Assembly (NCBI GenBank): GCA_963169175.1
Contig: CAUJFK010000193.1
Coordinates: 1-27,758, forward strand
Source: Acidobacteriota bacterium
GTDB taxonomy: Bacteria; Acidobacteriota; Blastocatellia; Pyrinomonadales; Pyrinomonadaceae
DNA length: 27,758 nucleotides
Direction: 5' to 3'
The position numbers and the translations under genes were made by a program. The notes under the pieces were generated by a model, which saw only the letters and a program-made list of their open reading frames with translations, had not been told where the DNA came from and ran no database searches. Shown here in pieces: positions 1 to 6,710 of this stretch (positions are counted from its first letter, which is position 1; the number at the start of each line of letters is the position of its first letter).

Positions 1-2
1 TT

Positions 3-398
3 TCCTCTTTCCTCGGCGACGGCGACGCTCTGCTCGGCCGATACAAGACCTTTGCGTATCTCCTAAGTTCCGTTTCGATCATGGCAATGGCGGCGTGGCT
101 TTTGTGGGGACAAAGGCTCGGAGGCCTTCGCCCAATTCTTGGCGGGCTGTTTATGGCTGGTTCGGCAATTTCGCTGATCGTCGGCCTGATCCTGCTGCCG
201 TTCAGCTTGATCGGAATGCTGCTGCTGATCGGATTTCTCGGGTTCACACCGCTGTTCTCAAGTTTTGTATATCTCCGCAACAGCGTCCGAGCGATAAACG
301 GGGCCAAAACAGCCGCTCCGGCATGGGAAGTTCATCAAGGCGTCATTTTGGCCGCTCTGTACAGCCTGGTCGTGCCGTTTGTGCTGAATTTTCGATGA
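3..398 (+). CDS. Partial integral membrane protein, 5' end outside the window
   Basis: The reading frame is open from the first bases of the window to a TGA at 396-398, so the true start lies upstream. An internal ATG at 81 is possible, but residues before it (FLGDGDALLGRYKTFAYLL) read as real protein. The visible part has about three to four hydrophobic segments rich in Leu, Ile, Gly and Phe, with an Arg/Asn-containing loop (YLRNSVRAING) before the last one, which points to a polytopic inner-membrane protein. I do not recognise a family. It is followed 18 bases later by the DUF4173-type gene on the same strand, so the two are probably co-transcribed and may work together. No catalytic motif is visible. 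Confidence 0.6.
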   Translation, partial: SSFLGDGDALLGRYKTFAYLLSSVSIMAMAAWLLWGQRLGGLRPILGGLFMAGSAISLIVGLILLPFSLIGMLLLIGFLGFTPLFSSFVYLRNSVRAINGAKTAAPAWEVHQGVILAALYSLVVPFVLNFR

Positions 399-416
399 GA
401 GAAAGCGGATCAATTT

Positions 417-2162
417 GTGCGGGCCAAATATATGAACGACCGAACAAAGACCGGACTGCAAATACTTCAGGCCGCCTTCCTGATGGGCCTTCTCGGCAAC
501 CTGCTCCTTCGTGAGATACCGTGGGGGCTGAATGCTTTTCTCTTTGTCACGGCATTTGTCGCGGCAATGACAATGATCGTCGTTCGGCGGCGGCCCGAGC
601 TTTTGACCGGGCAGAATATTGTACTTTGCGCGGCGATGGTGTTTTTGTCGTCGATGTTCGCGTGGCGTGATTCGATCCAGCTAAAAGTGATCGATGCATT
701 TGCGATCATCGCATTGATGGGCGTTTTGATCCTACCATCGTTGAATGTGACGGCAACGGTCGGCGGTGTCTTTCATTACGTTGTCGGAGTTTTTTGGGCC
801 GGCTTGAACGCGGCATTCTCGCCGGCCGTGCTGCTTTCGACAGACGTTAAATGGAATTCGATCCCGCGAATGGGCTGGTCGCGTCATTTGATCGCGGCGG
901 TGCGCGGGTTGCTGATCGCGTTGCCGCTGGTCCTGATATTCGGCGCGCTTTTCATGGCGGCGGATGCGGTCTATGAGGGCATGGTCCAACGCATACTCAA
1001 TATTCCGTCGGAGACAGTATTCACACACGTTCTGCTCACGTCGCTGTTCTTTTGGCTCACCGCCGGCTATTATCGCGGTTTCATCTTTGGCGGCCTGATC
1101 GATCCGGTCACTGCCAGCGCCGCCGCGGAAAAGGTACCTCCTGAAAAGACGGACCTCAGCATTTTTGATCAGGCACGCGCCGAGGAGCCGGAAAGCACCG
1201 GACTGCCTAACAACGCCTCGATCCTTGAACACATAAACAAGAGCGATCCGCCAAACGCCGACGCAGCGAAGGTGCAAACTGAAACGCCGCCGGTCGAGAA
1301 AACAAAGGTCTGGCAATGGCAGAACATCGATAATTCCGTTGTTCCGCAGGCATTCACTCTAGGCGTGATCGAAACATCGATAGTGCTCGGGTTGATGAAC
1401 CTGCTGTTTCTAAGTTTTGTCATCGTCCAAGTCCCGTATCTGTTTGGCGGCATGGACCTGGTGCAGAACACGCCGGATTTCAAATTGGCGGAGTATGCCC
1501 GCCGCGGGTTTGGTGAATTGGTCGCGGTGTCGGTGCTTGTTCTGCCAATACTTCTTGCATCGCATTGGCTGCTGCGAAAAGATACACCGCTGAACGAAAA
1601 GGTTTACCGTGTTCTTGCCGGTGTACAGATAGTTCTGCTTTTTGTGATCATGGCATCGGCGGTTCAGCGGCTGTTTCTGCTCACCGGAAATCTCGGCTAT
1701 GGCCTGACGACGGTCCGCTTCTACCCAATGGTGGTGATGCTATGGTTCGCTGTCGTATTCATCTGGTTCGGCCTGACGGTCCTTCGCGGTGCACGACAAT
1801 ATTTCGCATGGGGAGCATTGTGGTCAGCATTGTTCGTCCTTGCCGGCGTCCACGTGCTGAATCCGGATAGCTTCATCGTTAGGACAAATATCGGCCTGAT
1901 GAAACAGGGACGTGAATTTGATGCCTATTACAATGTCACGGAACTGAGTGATGACGCGGTGCCGGCCTTGATCGAATCGATCGATTCGATGAGCATGGAG
2001 GACAAATGCTGGATCGACTACGAACTCAGGCGACGGAGCGAAAACGAACGTTCAGACGATTTGAGAAGCTTTAGTTTTTCAAGATCAAAGGCGAAAGAGT
2101 TGATGAAAACGTTTGGTCCTCAAATAGATGCATCCCAATGCCAGGGAAAGCCGTGGCTATGA
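417..2162 (+). CDS. DUF4173/DUF4153-type polytopic membrane protein
   Basis: A protein of about 581 residues with some ten hydrophobic segments. A charged, Pro/Glu-rich cytoplasmic loop (about residues 230-305) splits it into two membrane halves. The layout (N-terminal helices, WGLNAFLF-like segment, conserved YARRGFGELVAVSVLVL segment, soluble C-terminal tail beginning near NVTELSDDAVPALIESI) matches the DUF4173 family of bacterial membrane proteins, whose biochemical function is not known. The start is either GTG at 417 or ATG at 432; a purine-rich stretch at 397-405 sits better for 417, but neither is strongly supported. It lies 18 bases after the preceding membrane gene, suggesting an operon. 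The family call is from overall pattern, not from a search. Confidence 0.75.
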   Translation: MRAKYMNDRTKTGLQILQAAFLMGLLGNLLLREIPWGLNAFLFVTAFVAAMTMIVVRRRPELLTGQNIVLCAAMVFLSSMFAWRDSIQLKVIDAFAIIALMGVLILPSLNVTATVGGVFHYVVGVFWAGLNAAFSPAVLLSTDVKWNSIPRMGWSRHLIAAVRGLLIALPLVLIFGALFMAADAVYEGMVQRILNIPSETVFTHVLLTSLFFWLTAGYYRGFIFGGLIDPVTASAAAEKVPPEKTDLSIFDQARAEEPESTGLPNNASILEHINKSDPPNADAAKVQTETPPVEKTKVWQWQNIDNSVVPQAFTLGVIETSIVLGLMNLLFLSFVIVQVPYLFGGMDLVQNTPDFKLAEYARRGFGELVAVSVLVLPILLASHWLLRKDTPLNEKVYRVLAGVQIVLLFVIMASAVQRLFLLTGNLGYGLTTVRFYPMVVMLWFAVVFIWFGLTVLRGARQYFAWGALWSALFVLAGVHVLNPDSFIVRTNIGLMKQGREFDAYYNVTELSDDAVPALIESIDSMSMEDKCWIDYELRRRSENERSDDLRSFSFSRSKAKELMKTFGPQIDASQCQGKPWL

Positions 2163-2191
2163 TGTGAACATCATGTACTCGCGTATAGAAA

Positions 2192-2329
2192 ATTGCTGAA
2201 GCCCGCGTGTCCAACAAACTTCAGTTTGTTGCTCTTCGTCACGTCACGAGTACGGCGACTGAGCCATGTGAACATGGGCCGTAACACCCATAGAGCATCG
2301 CTCCTTACTAACTCGCGGGCTTCTGCAAT
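2192..2329. repeat. 138-bp palindromic element with near-perfect terminal inverted repeats
   Basis: The left end (2192-2207, ATTGCTGAAGCCCGCG) and right end (2314-2329, CGCGGGCTTCTGCAAT) are inverted repeats with 15 of 16 positions matching. Inside are two further hairpins: CAACAAAC/GTTTGTTG (2212-2231, loop TTCA) and CCATG/CATGG (2264-2277). No credible gene is inside. The same terminal motif recurs around 9389-9465 and 13634-13996, so this is a dispersed family. It sits immediately downstream of the DUF4173 gene and at the left edge of the phage island. Such elements are typical of REP/BIME or MITE-like repeats mobilised in trans, but no transposase is visible here. Confidence 0.75.
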
Positions 2330-2358
2330 AGTTTTGTTATTGGGCTGGCTAACCCGGA

Positions 2359-2685
2359 CTATCCCGCAACGCTTGTCACCGTAGCTCCCTTCGCACGGTA
2401 AAGCGCGGCCATCTTGCAGCAGTTATCAAAAACCTTTGACGTTACGTAGAACGAATCCGGCTCCGTTTCCGTGGTGCTTGAGGCCCGGCCGGCCTTTATC
2501 AGCCAGCCAGTAGCCGCGGCGGCATTGACGTCGTATGTCGGCGTCCATAATGCGTCGGCAGGTGCCCGTCCATCCTTGTCCTCCAGCGATGTTCCGGCCA
2601 GAAGTTCGTCGAGTTCAGCCCCGGACAATGTGGGTTCTGTGTCCCACGCTGTCAGTTTTTTAAGTTTTTCAAGTGGTGTTTCCAT
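2359..2685 (-). CDS. Phage head-tail connector-like protein (putative)
   Basis: A 108-residue protein encoded downstream of the major capsid gene on the same strand. Its pattern (LKKLTAWDTEPTLSGAELDE near the N-terminus, then WTPTYDVNAAAATGWLIKAG, then SDSFYVTSK-like C-terminal part) resembles small phage proteins that follow the capsid gene and are thought to act as head-completion or head-tail adaptor subunits. The usual order capsid then connector supports this. A terminator-like hairpin lies between it and the capsid gene, which would make its expression lower than capsid. The start ATG at 2685 has no strong ribosome binding site. No catalytic motif is expected. The protein is complete, with no frameshift seen. 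The assignment rests on resemblance and position. Confidence 0.6.
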   Translation of the reverse strand: METPLEKLKKLTAWDTEPTLSGAELDELLAGTSLEDKDGRAPADALWTPTYDVNAAAATGWLIKAGRASSTTETEPDSFYVTSKVFDNCCKMAALYRAKGATVTSVAG

Positions 2686-2702
2686 AAGATTGATTTCTGT
2701 CG

Positions 2703-2735
2703 AAAAAGCCCGACAGCTCCAATTGGCTGCCGGGC
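2703..2735 (-). terminator. Rho-independent terminator after the capsid gene
   Basis: On the minus strand the sequence forms a stem GCCCGGCAGC / GCTGTCGGGC (2735-2726 with 2717-2708; one mismatched pair) around an 8-base loop, followed directly by TTTTT (2707-2703). It lies between the capsid gene and the connector-like gene, as in phages where strong or partial termination keeps capsid transcripts abundant. Confidence 0.75.
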
Positions 2736-2741
2736 AAATGT

Positions 2742-2760
2742 GACAGGCTGACAGCCTGTC
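2742..2760. repeat. Perfect 8-bp hairpin downstream of the capsid gene
   Basis: GACAGGCT (2742-2749) and AGCCTGTC (2753-2760) are perfect inverted repeats with a 3-base loop, placed 8 bases after the capsid stop codon and just before the intrinsic terminator. It may stabilise the capsid mRNA 3' end or form part of a double terminator. Confidence 0.6.
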
Positions 2761-2768
2761 GTAGGAGC

Positions 2769-3620
2769 TTATACTTTGCTCGCGATCAACTCCGCCAGTG
2801 CTGTCGGACGGACCGCTTTTGCTCCGTAAACATGCAGGCCTTTCACCGCATCGCCGAACCGCTTTTCCGGCTTGAACGTTTGCACGTCAAGTACCTGTTC
2901 AACATAGGCGGTCGCGATACGATGGCCGGCGATGATCTTGTATTTCGTGCCGGTGGTATTCGGAACGTTGTTCGATTTCAGGATAGTGAAGCCCGCGGCC
3001 TCGCCGACTTCCCCATTTGAAAGCGTTCGGTCAGATCGCGTCGTACCCGCCTTGATGAACCGCTCATCCTTGAGCAAAAGCCCATGAAACCACGCCGGAA
3101 CGACAACGAACCGGCCATCGATCGGCGTATCGGATTCATCAAGCAGAACGCCAAGATCTACCAGATATTCGTAGGCGTCGTCCTTGGTCGGCACCTTCGG
3201 CGTGGTGACGGAACCGATCTTGTTCCCAGCCGGAACCGCCGCGTCCATCACACCCGATAGATACGTGTCCGCCGTTTCGCGCAGCTTCCACGCGGCCCGT
3301 TTCATCGCCTCATCCAGCACATTCACGTTCTGCTGTGCGCGGTCGATGCTGTCCACGTAAAAGTTGAAGTATTTCGACTGGTCGATGACAAGCGACAGGT
3401 CGCTGTCCGCCAGCGTTTCCGGTTCGTCGATGTCGGAATTTTTCGTATAGTCGCCGATCGTGACATCGCCGATCGAGGCTATCTTGACCGTGTTCCCGGC
3501 CTGTCGAATGTCGCCTTCGTAATCGCGGTTTGCAACATTCGCCTGGCCGTAAACTAGTGACTTTTCCAATGCCGTGAGCAGCCGTGCCGCCCAAACTGTG
3601 GGTATAAATGTTAGTGACAT
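2769..3620 (-). CDS. Phage major capsid protein (HK97-fold, P22 coat-like family)
   Basis: A 283-residue protein beginning MSLTFIPTVWAARLLTALEK. That opening, then GNTVKIASIGDVTIGDYTK and a YFNFYVDSIDRAQ segment, is typical of the P22 coat/gene-5-like capsid proteins of tailed phages. The C-terminal half (DGRFVVVPAWFHGLLLKD, then a GxTILKSNNVP segment and AGHRIATAYVEQV) matches the usual late part of this family. Length is normal for the family and there is no frameshift, so it looks capable of forming a shell. The putative scaffold gene lies 88 bases upstream on the same strand and a terminator lies just downstream. The start codon has only a weak ribosome binding site. No maturation protease is encoded nearby, consistent with capsids of this type that use a separate scaffold. 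Confidence 0.9.
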   Translation of the reverse strand: MSLTFIPTVWAARLLTALEKSLVYGQANVANRDYEGDIRQAGNTVKIASIGDVTIGDYTKNSDIDEPETLADSDLSLVIDQSKYFNFYVDSIDRAQQNVNVLDEAMKRAAWKLRETADTYLSGVMDAAVPAGNKIGSVTTPKVPTKDDAYEYLVDLGVLLDESDTPIDGRFVVVPAWFHGLLLKDERFIKAGTTRSDRTLSNGEVGEAAGFTILKSNNVPNTTGTKYKIIAGHRIATAYVEQVLDVQTFKPEKRFGDAVKGLHVYGAKAVRPTALAELIASKV

Positions 3621-3708
3621 ATTTTTTGTTCAGAAGTGGCGTCGTCAGACGCTGGCTGTGGTTAATGAACTGGATGGTTTTGGTGATGGCGCGTCAGCCG
3701 CGTCATGT

Positions 3709-4161
3709 CTATGAACTGAGAATGCGGCGGACCTCGGCCCAGTCAAGCTTCTGTATCTGAGCTGGTGTCATTCGCGCCAGGGTTTCGGCAGAGATCATCT
3801 GCGTCGGTGAGCCCGTTCCCGCTCCACCGTCGATCGACCCTGTGGGCTGCCGCTTTCCGAATTGTTCCGGGAAGCGGCGCTTCATCCGTTCGACCAACGC
3901 GGCCGCGTTCTGCAGTTCGCCGTCGTCTGTGAACTGAAGATCGTTCTTTACAGAATCAAAAAGCAACTCTGGCGAGTGCGCATCCGCGGCACGCAGCAGG
4001 TCGGCCATCCGCTCCCGCGCGTCGCGCAAGCGGGCAGTGTTTCTGAGTTCAATGTTCTCGGCCCGAAGCCTTTCGATCTCGGGGTCAGGTGTGTTTGTAG
4101 TCGATAGAACCGTGTCTTCCGGCTCCGTTGTTATGGTTTGTATGTTGTTAGTTTCGTCCAT
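3709..4161 (-). CDS. Putative phage scaffolding protein
   Basis: A 150-residue acidic protein. The N-terminal 30 residues are Thr/Glu-rich and probably disordered. Residues about 28-60 (PEIERLRAENIELRNTARLR) form a coiled coil, followed by a helical region and a Gly/Thr-rich linker (GSIDGGAGTGSPTQ). It ends in a short helix with MTPAQIQKLDWAEVRRIL. Small acidic coiled-coil proteins directly upstream of a capsid gene are usually scaffold or capsid-assembly proteins, and the C-terminal helix would be the expected capsid-binding segment. The call rests on position and composition; no diagnostic motif exists. It starts at ATG 4161, 47 bases from a block of 9-bp repeats. Confidence 0.6.
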   Translation of the reverse strand: MDETNNIQTITTEPEDTVLSTTNTPDPEIERLRAENIELRNTARLRDARERMADLLRAADAHSPELLFDSVKNDLQFTDDGELQNAAALVERMKRRFPEQFGKRQPTGSIDGGAGTGSPTQMISAETLARMTPAQIQKLDWAEVRRILSS

Positions 4162-4207
4162 ACGGCTTCGAGCTTAGCCGTGCGAACTCTCCTGGCGAAT
4201 CCTGATC

Positions 4208-4243
4208 CGAACGATGCGAATGATACGCACGATAGGAATGAAA
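4208..4243. repeat. Iteron-like block of 9-bp repeats, copy 1
   Basis: Four consecutive 9-bp units (CGAACGATG, CGAATGATA, CGCACGATA, GGAATGAAA) follow the consensus CGAAYGATR with decay in the last units. The block lies upstream of the scaffold gene. A second block of the same family, in the opposite orientation, is at 4731-4766 upstream of the HTH gene. Confidence 0.6.
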
Positions 4244-4449
4244 TAGATGGGTGGATGCCCGCGACTTTTGCGGGCAGACAGGGGTGGTTTTTTTGATCGC
4301 AAAATGCGGAAAGCAAAATGCCGAATCAACGAACGGCAAGAGCAATTCGCAATCCCAGATCCGCATTCCGCAATGCACTGAGAACCACCCCGTCAGCCGA
4401 AGCGGCTGCCACCCCTCCTTTGAAAGGAGGGGAGCCAGACGCCTTTTCT
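4244..4449. repeat. Mosaic of short palindromes in the island's intergenic gap
   Basis: This gap between the scaffold and HTH genes has no convincing gene. It holds several inverted repeats: TGCCCGC/GCGGGCA (4256-4276), GGGGTGGTT with AACCACCCC (4281-4289 and 4383-4391), CAGCCG/CGGCTG (4394-4408), and a strong 9-bp stem CCCCTCCTT/AAGGAGGGG with a 3-base loop (4412-4432). Sequences like the last one are commonly dispersed in bacterial genomes as REP-type palindromes. Their presence between phage genes suggests accumulation of host repeats after integration. Confidence 0.55.
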
Positions 4450-4701
4450 TCATGAGACTTCTCCCGCATTGTCCAATCTTCTCAACCACATCAGGAACGA
4501 ATCTTCAAACACCAGCCAGCCCATTGGCGTCGGCCGGTCACCGGCGGTTTCGAGCGTTCCATCCTCGCAAAGCCGGATCAGCATCTGCCGCGAAGGCGGC
4601 GGGACGATGATCCTGTGCTTCTTTATCACGCGTTCTATCTCGGACAGCCGCATTTTCACGCGCGGTTTAAACTCTGACGATCGTTTTATCTGTTGTTCCA
4701 T
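4450..4701 (-). CDS. Small winged-helix/excisionase-like DNA-binding protein (putative)
   Basis: An 83-residue basic protein when started at ATG 4701. A longer frame reaches 4761, but its extra residues are just the translation of the 9-bp repeats, so the shorter start is preferred. The core (RLSEIERVIKKHRIIVPPPS, then RQMLIRLCEDGTLETAG and GWLVFEDSFLMWLRRL) looks like an excisionase/MerR-type winged helix: a first helix, a recognition region followed by a beta wing, then a closing helix. It is the first gene of the minus arm and may regulate it, or the divergent lysis/portal arm. The iteron-like repeats directly upstream would be obvious candidate targets. Function is inferred from fold resemblance and place. 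Confidence 0.55.
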   Translation of the reverse strand: MEQQIKRSSEFKPRVKMRLSEIERVIKKHRIIVPPPSRQMLIRLCEDGTLETAGDRPTPMGWLVFEDSFLMWLRRLDNAGEVS

Positions 4702-4730
4702 TATTTCTTCGTGTTCCCTCACCTTGCCTA

Positions 4731-4766
4731 TCATTCGTATCGTTCGTTTCATTCGCATCATTCGTA
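4731..4766. repeat. Iteron-like block of 9-bp repeats, copy 2
   Basis: Four head-to-tail units on the plus strand: TCATTCGTA, TCGTTCGTT, TCATTCGCA, TCATTCGTA (4731-4739, 4740-4748, 4749-4757, 4758-4766). Read on the minus strand they match the units at 4208-4243. The block lies 30 bases upstream of the HTH gene start, in the divergent regulatory region of the phage island. Confidence 0.7.
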
Positions 4767-4816
4767 CCTTCTCTATAGCTATTTTCTAGCATTGGGTAAT
4801 CGATTATTCTGCCTAT

Positions 4817-4887
4817 GGCCGGGCGGTATGTAAGCGGCGAAGGGAACGATGGAATCAATCAAAATAGTCGTCCGTTGTCGCCCGGCC
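4817..4887. repeat. 9-bp GC-rich inverted repeat in the divergent control region
   Basis: GGCCGGGCG (4817-4825) and CGCCCGGCC (4879-4887) are perfect inverted repeats separated by 53 bases, between the HTH gene and the lysin gene. They could be an operator pair or a recombination-related site; the function is unknown. Confidence 0.5.
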
Positions 4888-4888
4888 G

Positions 4889-4915
4889 TTTCATAATATC
4901 AAACGAATGTATAAT
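4889..4915 (+). promoter_or_regulatory. Candidate promoter for the lysis/portal arm
   Basis: A perfect TATAAT at 4910-4915 lies 37 bases upstream of the lysin start. A weak -35-like TTTCAT is at 4889-4894, with a short spacer of 15 bases. Support comes mainly from the -10 box and the position. Confidence 0.35.
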
Positions 4916-4952
4916 CTGCAATACCGTGTTGCATACGTGAAACACTAGAGAT

Positions 4953-6125
4953 ATGAAACCGAGAGCTCACTTTTCCCAATTCGATCAGCTAAAGGCCCTG
5001 GCAGTAGTAAACATATTCGAGACTGGCCAGCCCTTTGGCGAATACGCGGCGTTGGCCGTCCTGAACGATGCGGCCGGGATCTCATATGGGATCAGCCAGT
5101 TCACGCACCGGTCAGGTTCGCTCTATTCGGTGGTCAGGCTGTATCTGGACAACGGCGGCAAGATCGGGCGTGCGACGCTGATAGGAAACCTGCTTCGGCT
5201 GCGTTCGGCCACGGCCGCCGCCATCGATTCTGCCGCAAATGACCGAACGCTCAAGAATGCTCTCAGGGCGGCGGCCGTCACGCGGGAGATGCGGGCCGCT
5301 CAACACCAGGTCGCGCTAGAACGTTACCTCGGCCCAGCGATCGAAGCCTGTTCGGGGTCAGGGTTCACGCTGCCGCTCTCGCTTGCTGTTATCTACGATT
5401 CGATCATTCACGGCTCATGGGAGATGGTTCGCGACCGCGTGCGGTTGGATCGATCTCGAACGTCAGCGGCCAGTTATGAAAAGCTCTGGATCACTGAATA
5501 CGTGAAAAAGCGGCACACGTGGCTTCGCGGCATACCGCGTCTCAGATCGACCTCGTACAGGACCGTATTTTTTCTGGCACAGATCATCGCAGGCAATTGG
5601 GATCTCGATCTGCCTGTGACGGTGCATGGCTTTTCACTTTCTATCAGGAATTTTCCGGCGGATATCACCGGAAATACGGCTTCGGCGGCCGGGCCTCAGT
5701 CATCCGCAAATACTGCAAATGACCCCGCGGTGCCTTCCATCGCAGAACGCAAAAATGCGTTCCCTGCCCAACCATCCCGGCCGCCGAAAACAGCCCGTGA
5801 AGAGTTAGCAGACGCACTTGCCATATACGACCGTTTCGAATCGGTTATTCAAACGATTCTGACGCGAACCGATTCCGCAAAATCGCTCTGGACAACCGTT
5901 GCAGGCACATTGTGGCAGACGTTCTGGGCCGTCGTCTCGTTCGTGATCGGCCTGCCGCGCGAGGTGTGGCTTGCGGTCGCGGTGATAGCGGCGGTGCTTA
6001 CACTTGCCTATCTCTATCGACAATTTGCCCTCGGCCGCATGCGCGAGATGCAGGGGCTTTTATTTCTAACGCCGGCGGCGGAACGGCAGATAGATCCCGC
6101 CAAAAAAACCAATGAACGACATTAA
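4953..6125 (+). CDS. Membrane-anchored GH46 (chitosanase-fold) phage lysin
   Basis: A 390-residue protein. Residues about 10-230 resemble glycoside hydrolase family 46, including phage members: VNIFETGQPFGEYAALAVLND followed by AGISYGISQFTHRSGSLYSV. Glu23 and Asp39 are the likely acid/base pair, matching the Glu/Asp pair about 17 residues apart in family chitosanases. A Pro/Ala/Ser-rich linker (about 230-285) follows, then a helix and two closely spaced hydrophobic segments (about 312-357) that should anchor it in the membrane, with a short basic tail. It has no N-terminal signal peptide. The next genes are holin-like and spanin-like, so it is read as the endolysin of a lysis cassette acting on cell-wall glycan. 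The substrate (peptidoglycan rather than chitosan) is inferred. A C-terminal membrane anchor is unusual for a phage endolysin. Confidence 0.7.
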   Translation: MKPRAHFSQFDQLKALAVVNIFETGQPFGEYAALAVLNDAAGISYGISQFTHRSGSLYSVVRLYLDNGGKIGRATLIGNLLRLRSATAAAIDSAANDRTLKNALRAAAVTREMRAAQHQVALERYLGPAIEACSGSGFTLPLSLAVIYDSIIHGSWEMVRDRVRLDRSRTSAASYEKLWITEYVKKRHTWLRGIPRLRSTSYRTVFFLAQIIAGNWDLDLPVTVHGFSLSIRNFPADITGNTASAAGPQSSANTANDPAVPSIAERKNAFPAQPSRPPKTAREELADALAIYDRFESVIQTILTRTDSAKSLWTTVAGTLWQTFWAVVSFVIGLPREVWLAVAVIAAVLTLAYLYRQFALGRMREMQGLLFLTPAAERQIDPAKKTNERH

Positions 6126-6315
6126 GAATATTTTTATTGCGTGGATAAGCGCCGGTTCACCGGTCCTTGCCGCCATCTCGTCCGAACCGGGCATCACGGT
6201 CCTTTCGGCGATCATTCTTCCGATAGTGTTCTTCGCCGCGGGTAAAACGATCGACGTGCTGCTGCAGATCTATTTTCAGGAACGCGAACGCAGGCAAACC
6301 GCTAAGGAGGAATAA
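6112..6315 (+). CDS. Holin-like small membrane protein
   Basis: A 67-residue protein whose start overlaps the lysin gene's end by 14 bases, indicating translational coupling. It has an amphipathic N-terminal segment (MNDIKNIFIAWISAG), one clear membrane helix at about residues 29-52 (TVLSAIILPIVFFAAGKTID), and a highly charged C-terminal tail (QERERRQTAKEE). Small size, membrane helix, charged tail and position between a lysin and spanin-like genes are the usual signs of a phage holin, which forms the inner-membrane lesion at lysis. Holins share little sequence, so this rests on architecture and context. The next gene starts 3 bases after its stop. Confidence 0.55.
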   Translation: MNDIKNIFIAWISAGSPVLAAISSEPGITVLSAIILPIVFFAAGKTIDVLLQIYFQERERRQTAKEE

Positions 6316-6317
6316 CT

Positions 6318-6710
6318 ATGACACTTAGAATGCAGATCTATATTGCCGTTGCCTGCTTCGCGGCTTTAGTCGCGGCGATCATCACATTTTCCGTTTTGTC
6401 GAATCACGAATTGGCCAGAGCAGAACATGATGTGCGGTCGGCAAAAGCGAGGGCCAATGCGGCTGACACGCGTTCGCGGGTGTTGGAAACGACGACCGCT
6501 GGATATAAGGAAAAACTCGAATATATGGAGGTGACGCTTTCCGGTCTTAGACGGATCGCGATGGAACAAAATGAACAGATCAAATTACTTGAATCCACGA
6601 CCAATGATGCTCGGCGCAATGCTGATCGTGCTCGTGCTGTCCGCCGGATCGAAAGCACAGCCGCCGAACTCTGCCGAAAGCTCGCCGACCTCGGCCACCC
6701 GTGCGAATGA
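6318..6710 (+). CDS. Rz-like inner-membrane spanin subunit (putative)
   Basis: A 130-residue protein with a single N-terminal membrane helix (about residues 6-27, IYIAVACFAALVAAIITFSV). A long, probably coiled-coil periplasmic part follows, rich in Ala, Arg, Glu and Leu, with two Cys near the C-terminus. This is the plan of lambda Rz-type i-spanins, which help disrupt the outer membrane after the lysin has acted. An excellent ribosome binding site, AAGGAGG (6304-6310), lies 7 bases before the ATG and fixes the start. The following gene begins inside this one in another frame, again as with Rz/Rz1. The call rests on context plus architecture. Confidence 0.55.
   Translation: MTLRMQIYIAVACFAALVAAIITFSVLSNHELARAEHDVRSAKARANAADTRSRVLETTTAGYKEKLEYMEVTLSGLRRIAMEQNEQIKLLESTTNDARRNADRARAVRRIESTAAELCRKLADLGHPCE

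Noticed and set aside
732..1316. Minus-strand open frame of 194 codons opposite the DUF4173 gene
   Set aside because: It has an Arg/Asp/Cys-rich composition typical of an antisense shadow and lies entirely within a well-supported membrane protein gene.
4251..4610. Plus-strand open frame across the intergenic gap and HTH gene
   Set aside because: It translates REP-like palindromes and the reverse strand of a better gene; no ribosome binding site or protein-like pattern.
4702..4761. N-terminal extension of the HTH protein (MMRMKRTIRMIG...)
   Set aside because: These residues are the translation of the 9-bp repeats; the ATG at 4701 gives a protein-like start.
4731..4766. CRISPR-like array
   Set aside because: Units are 9 bp, contiguous and without spacers.
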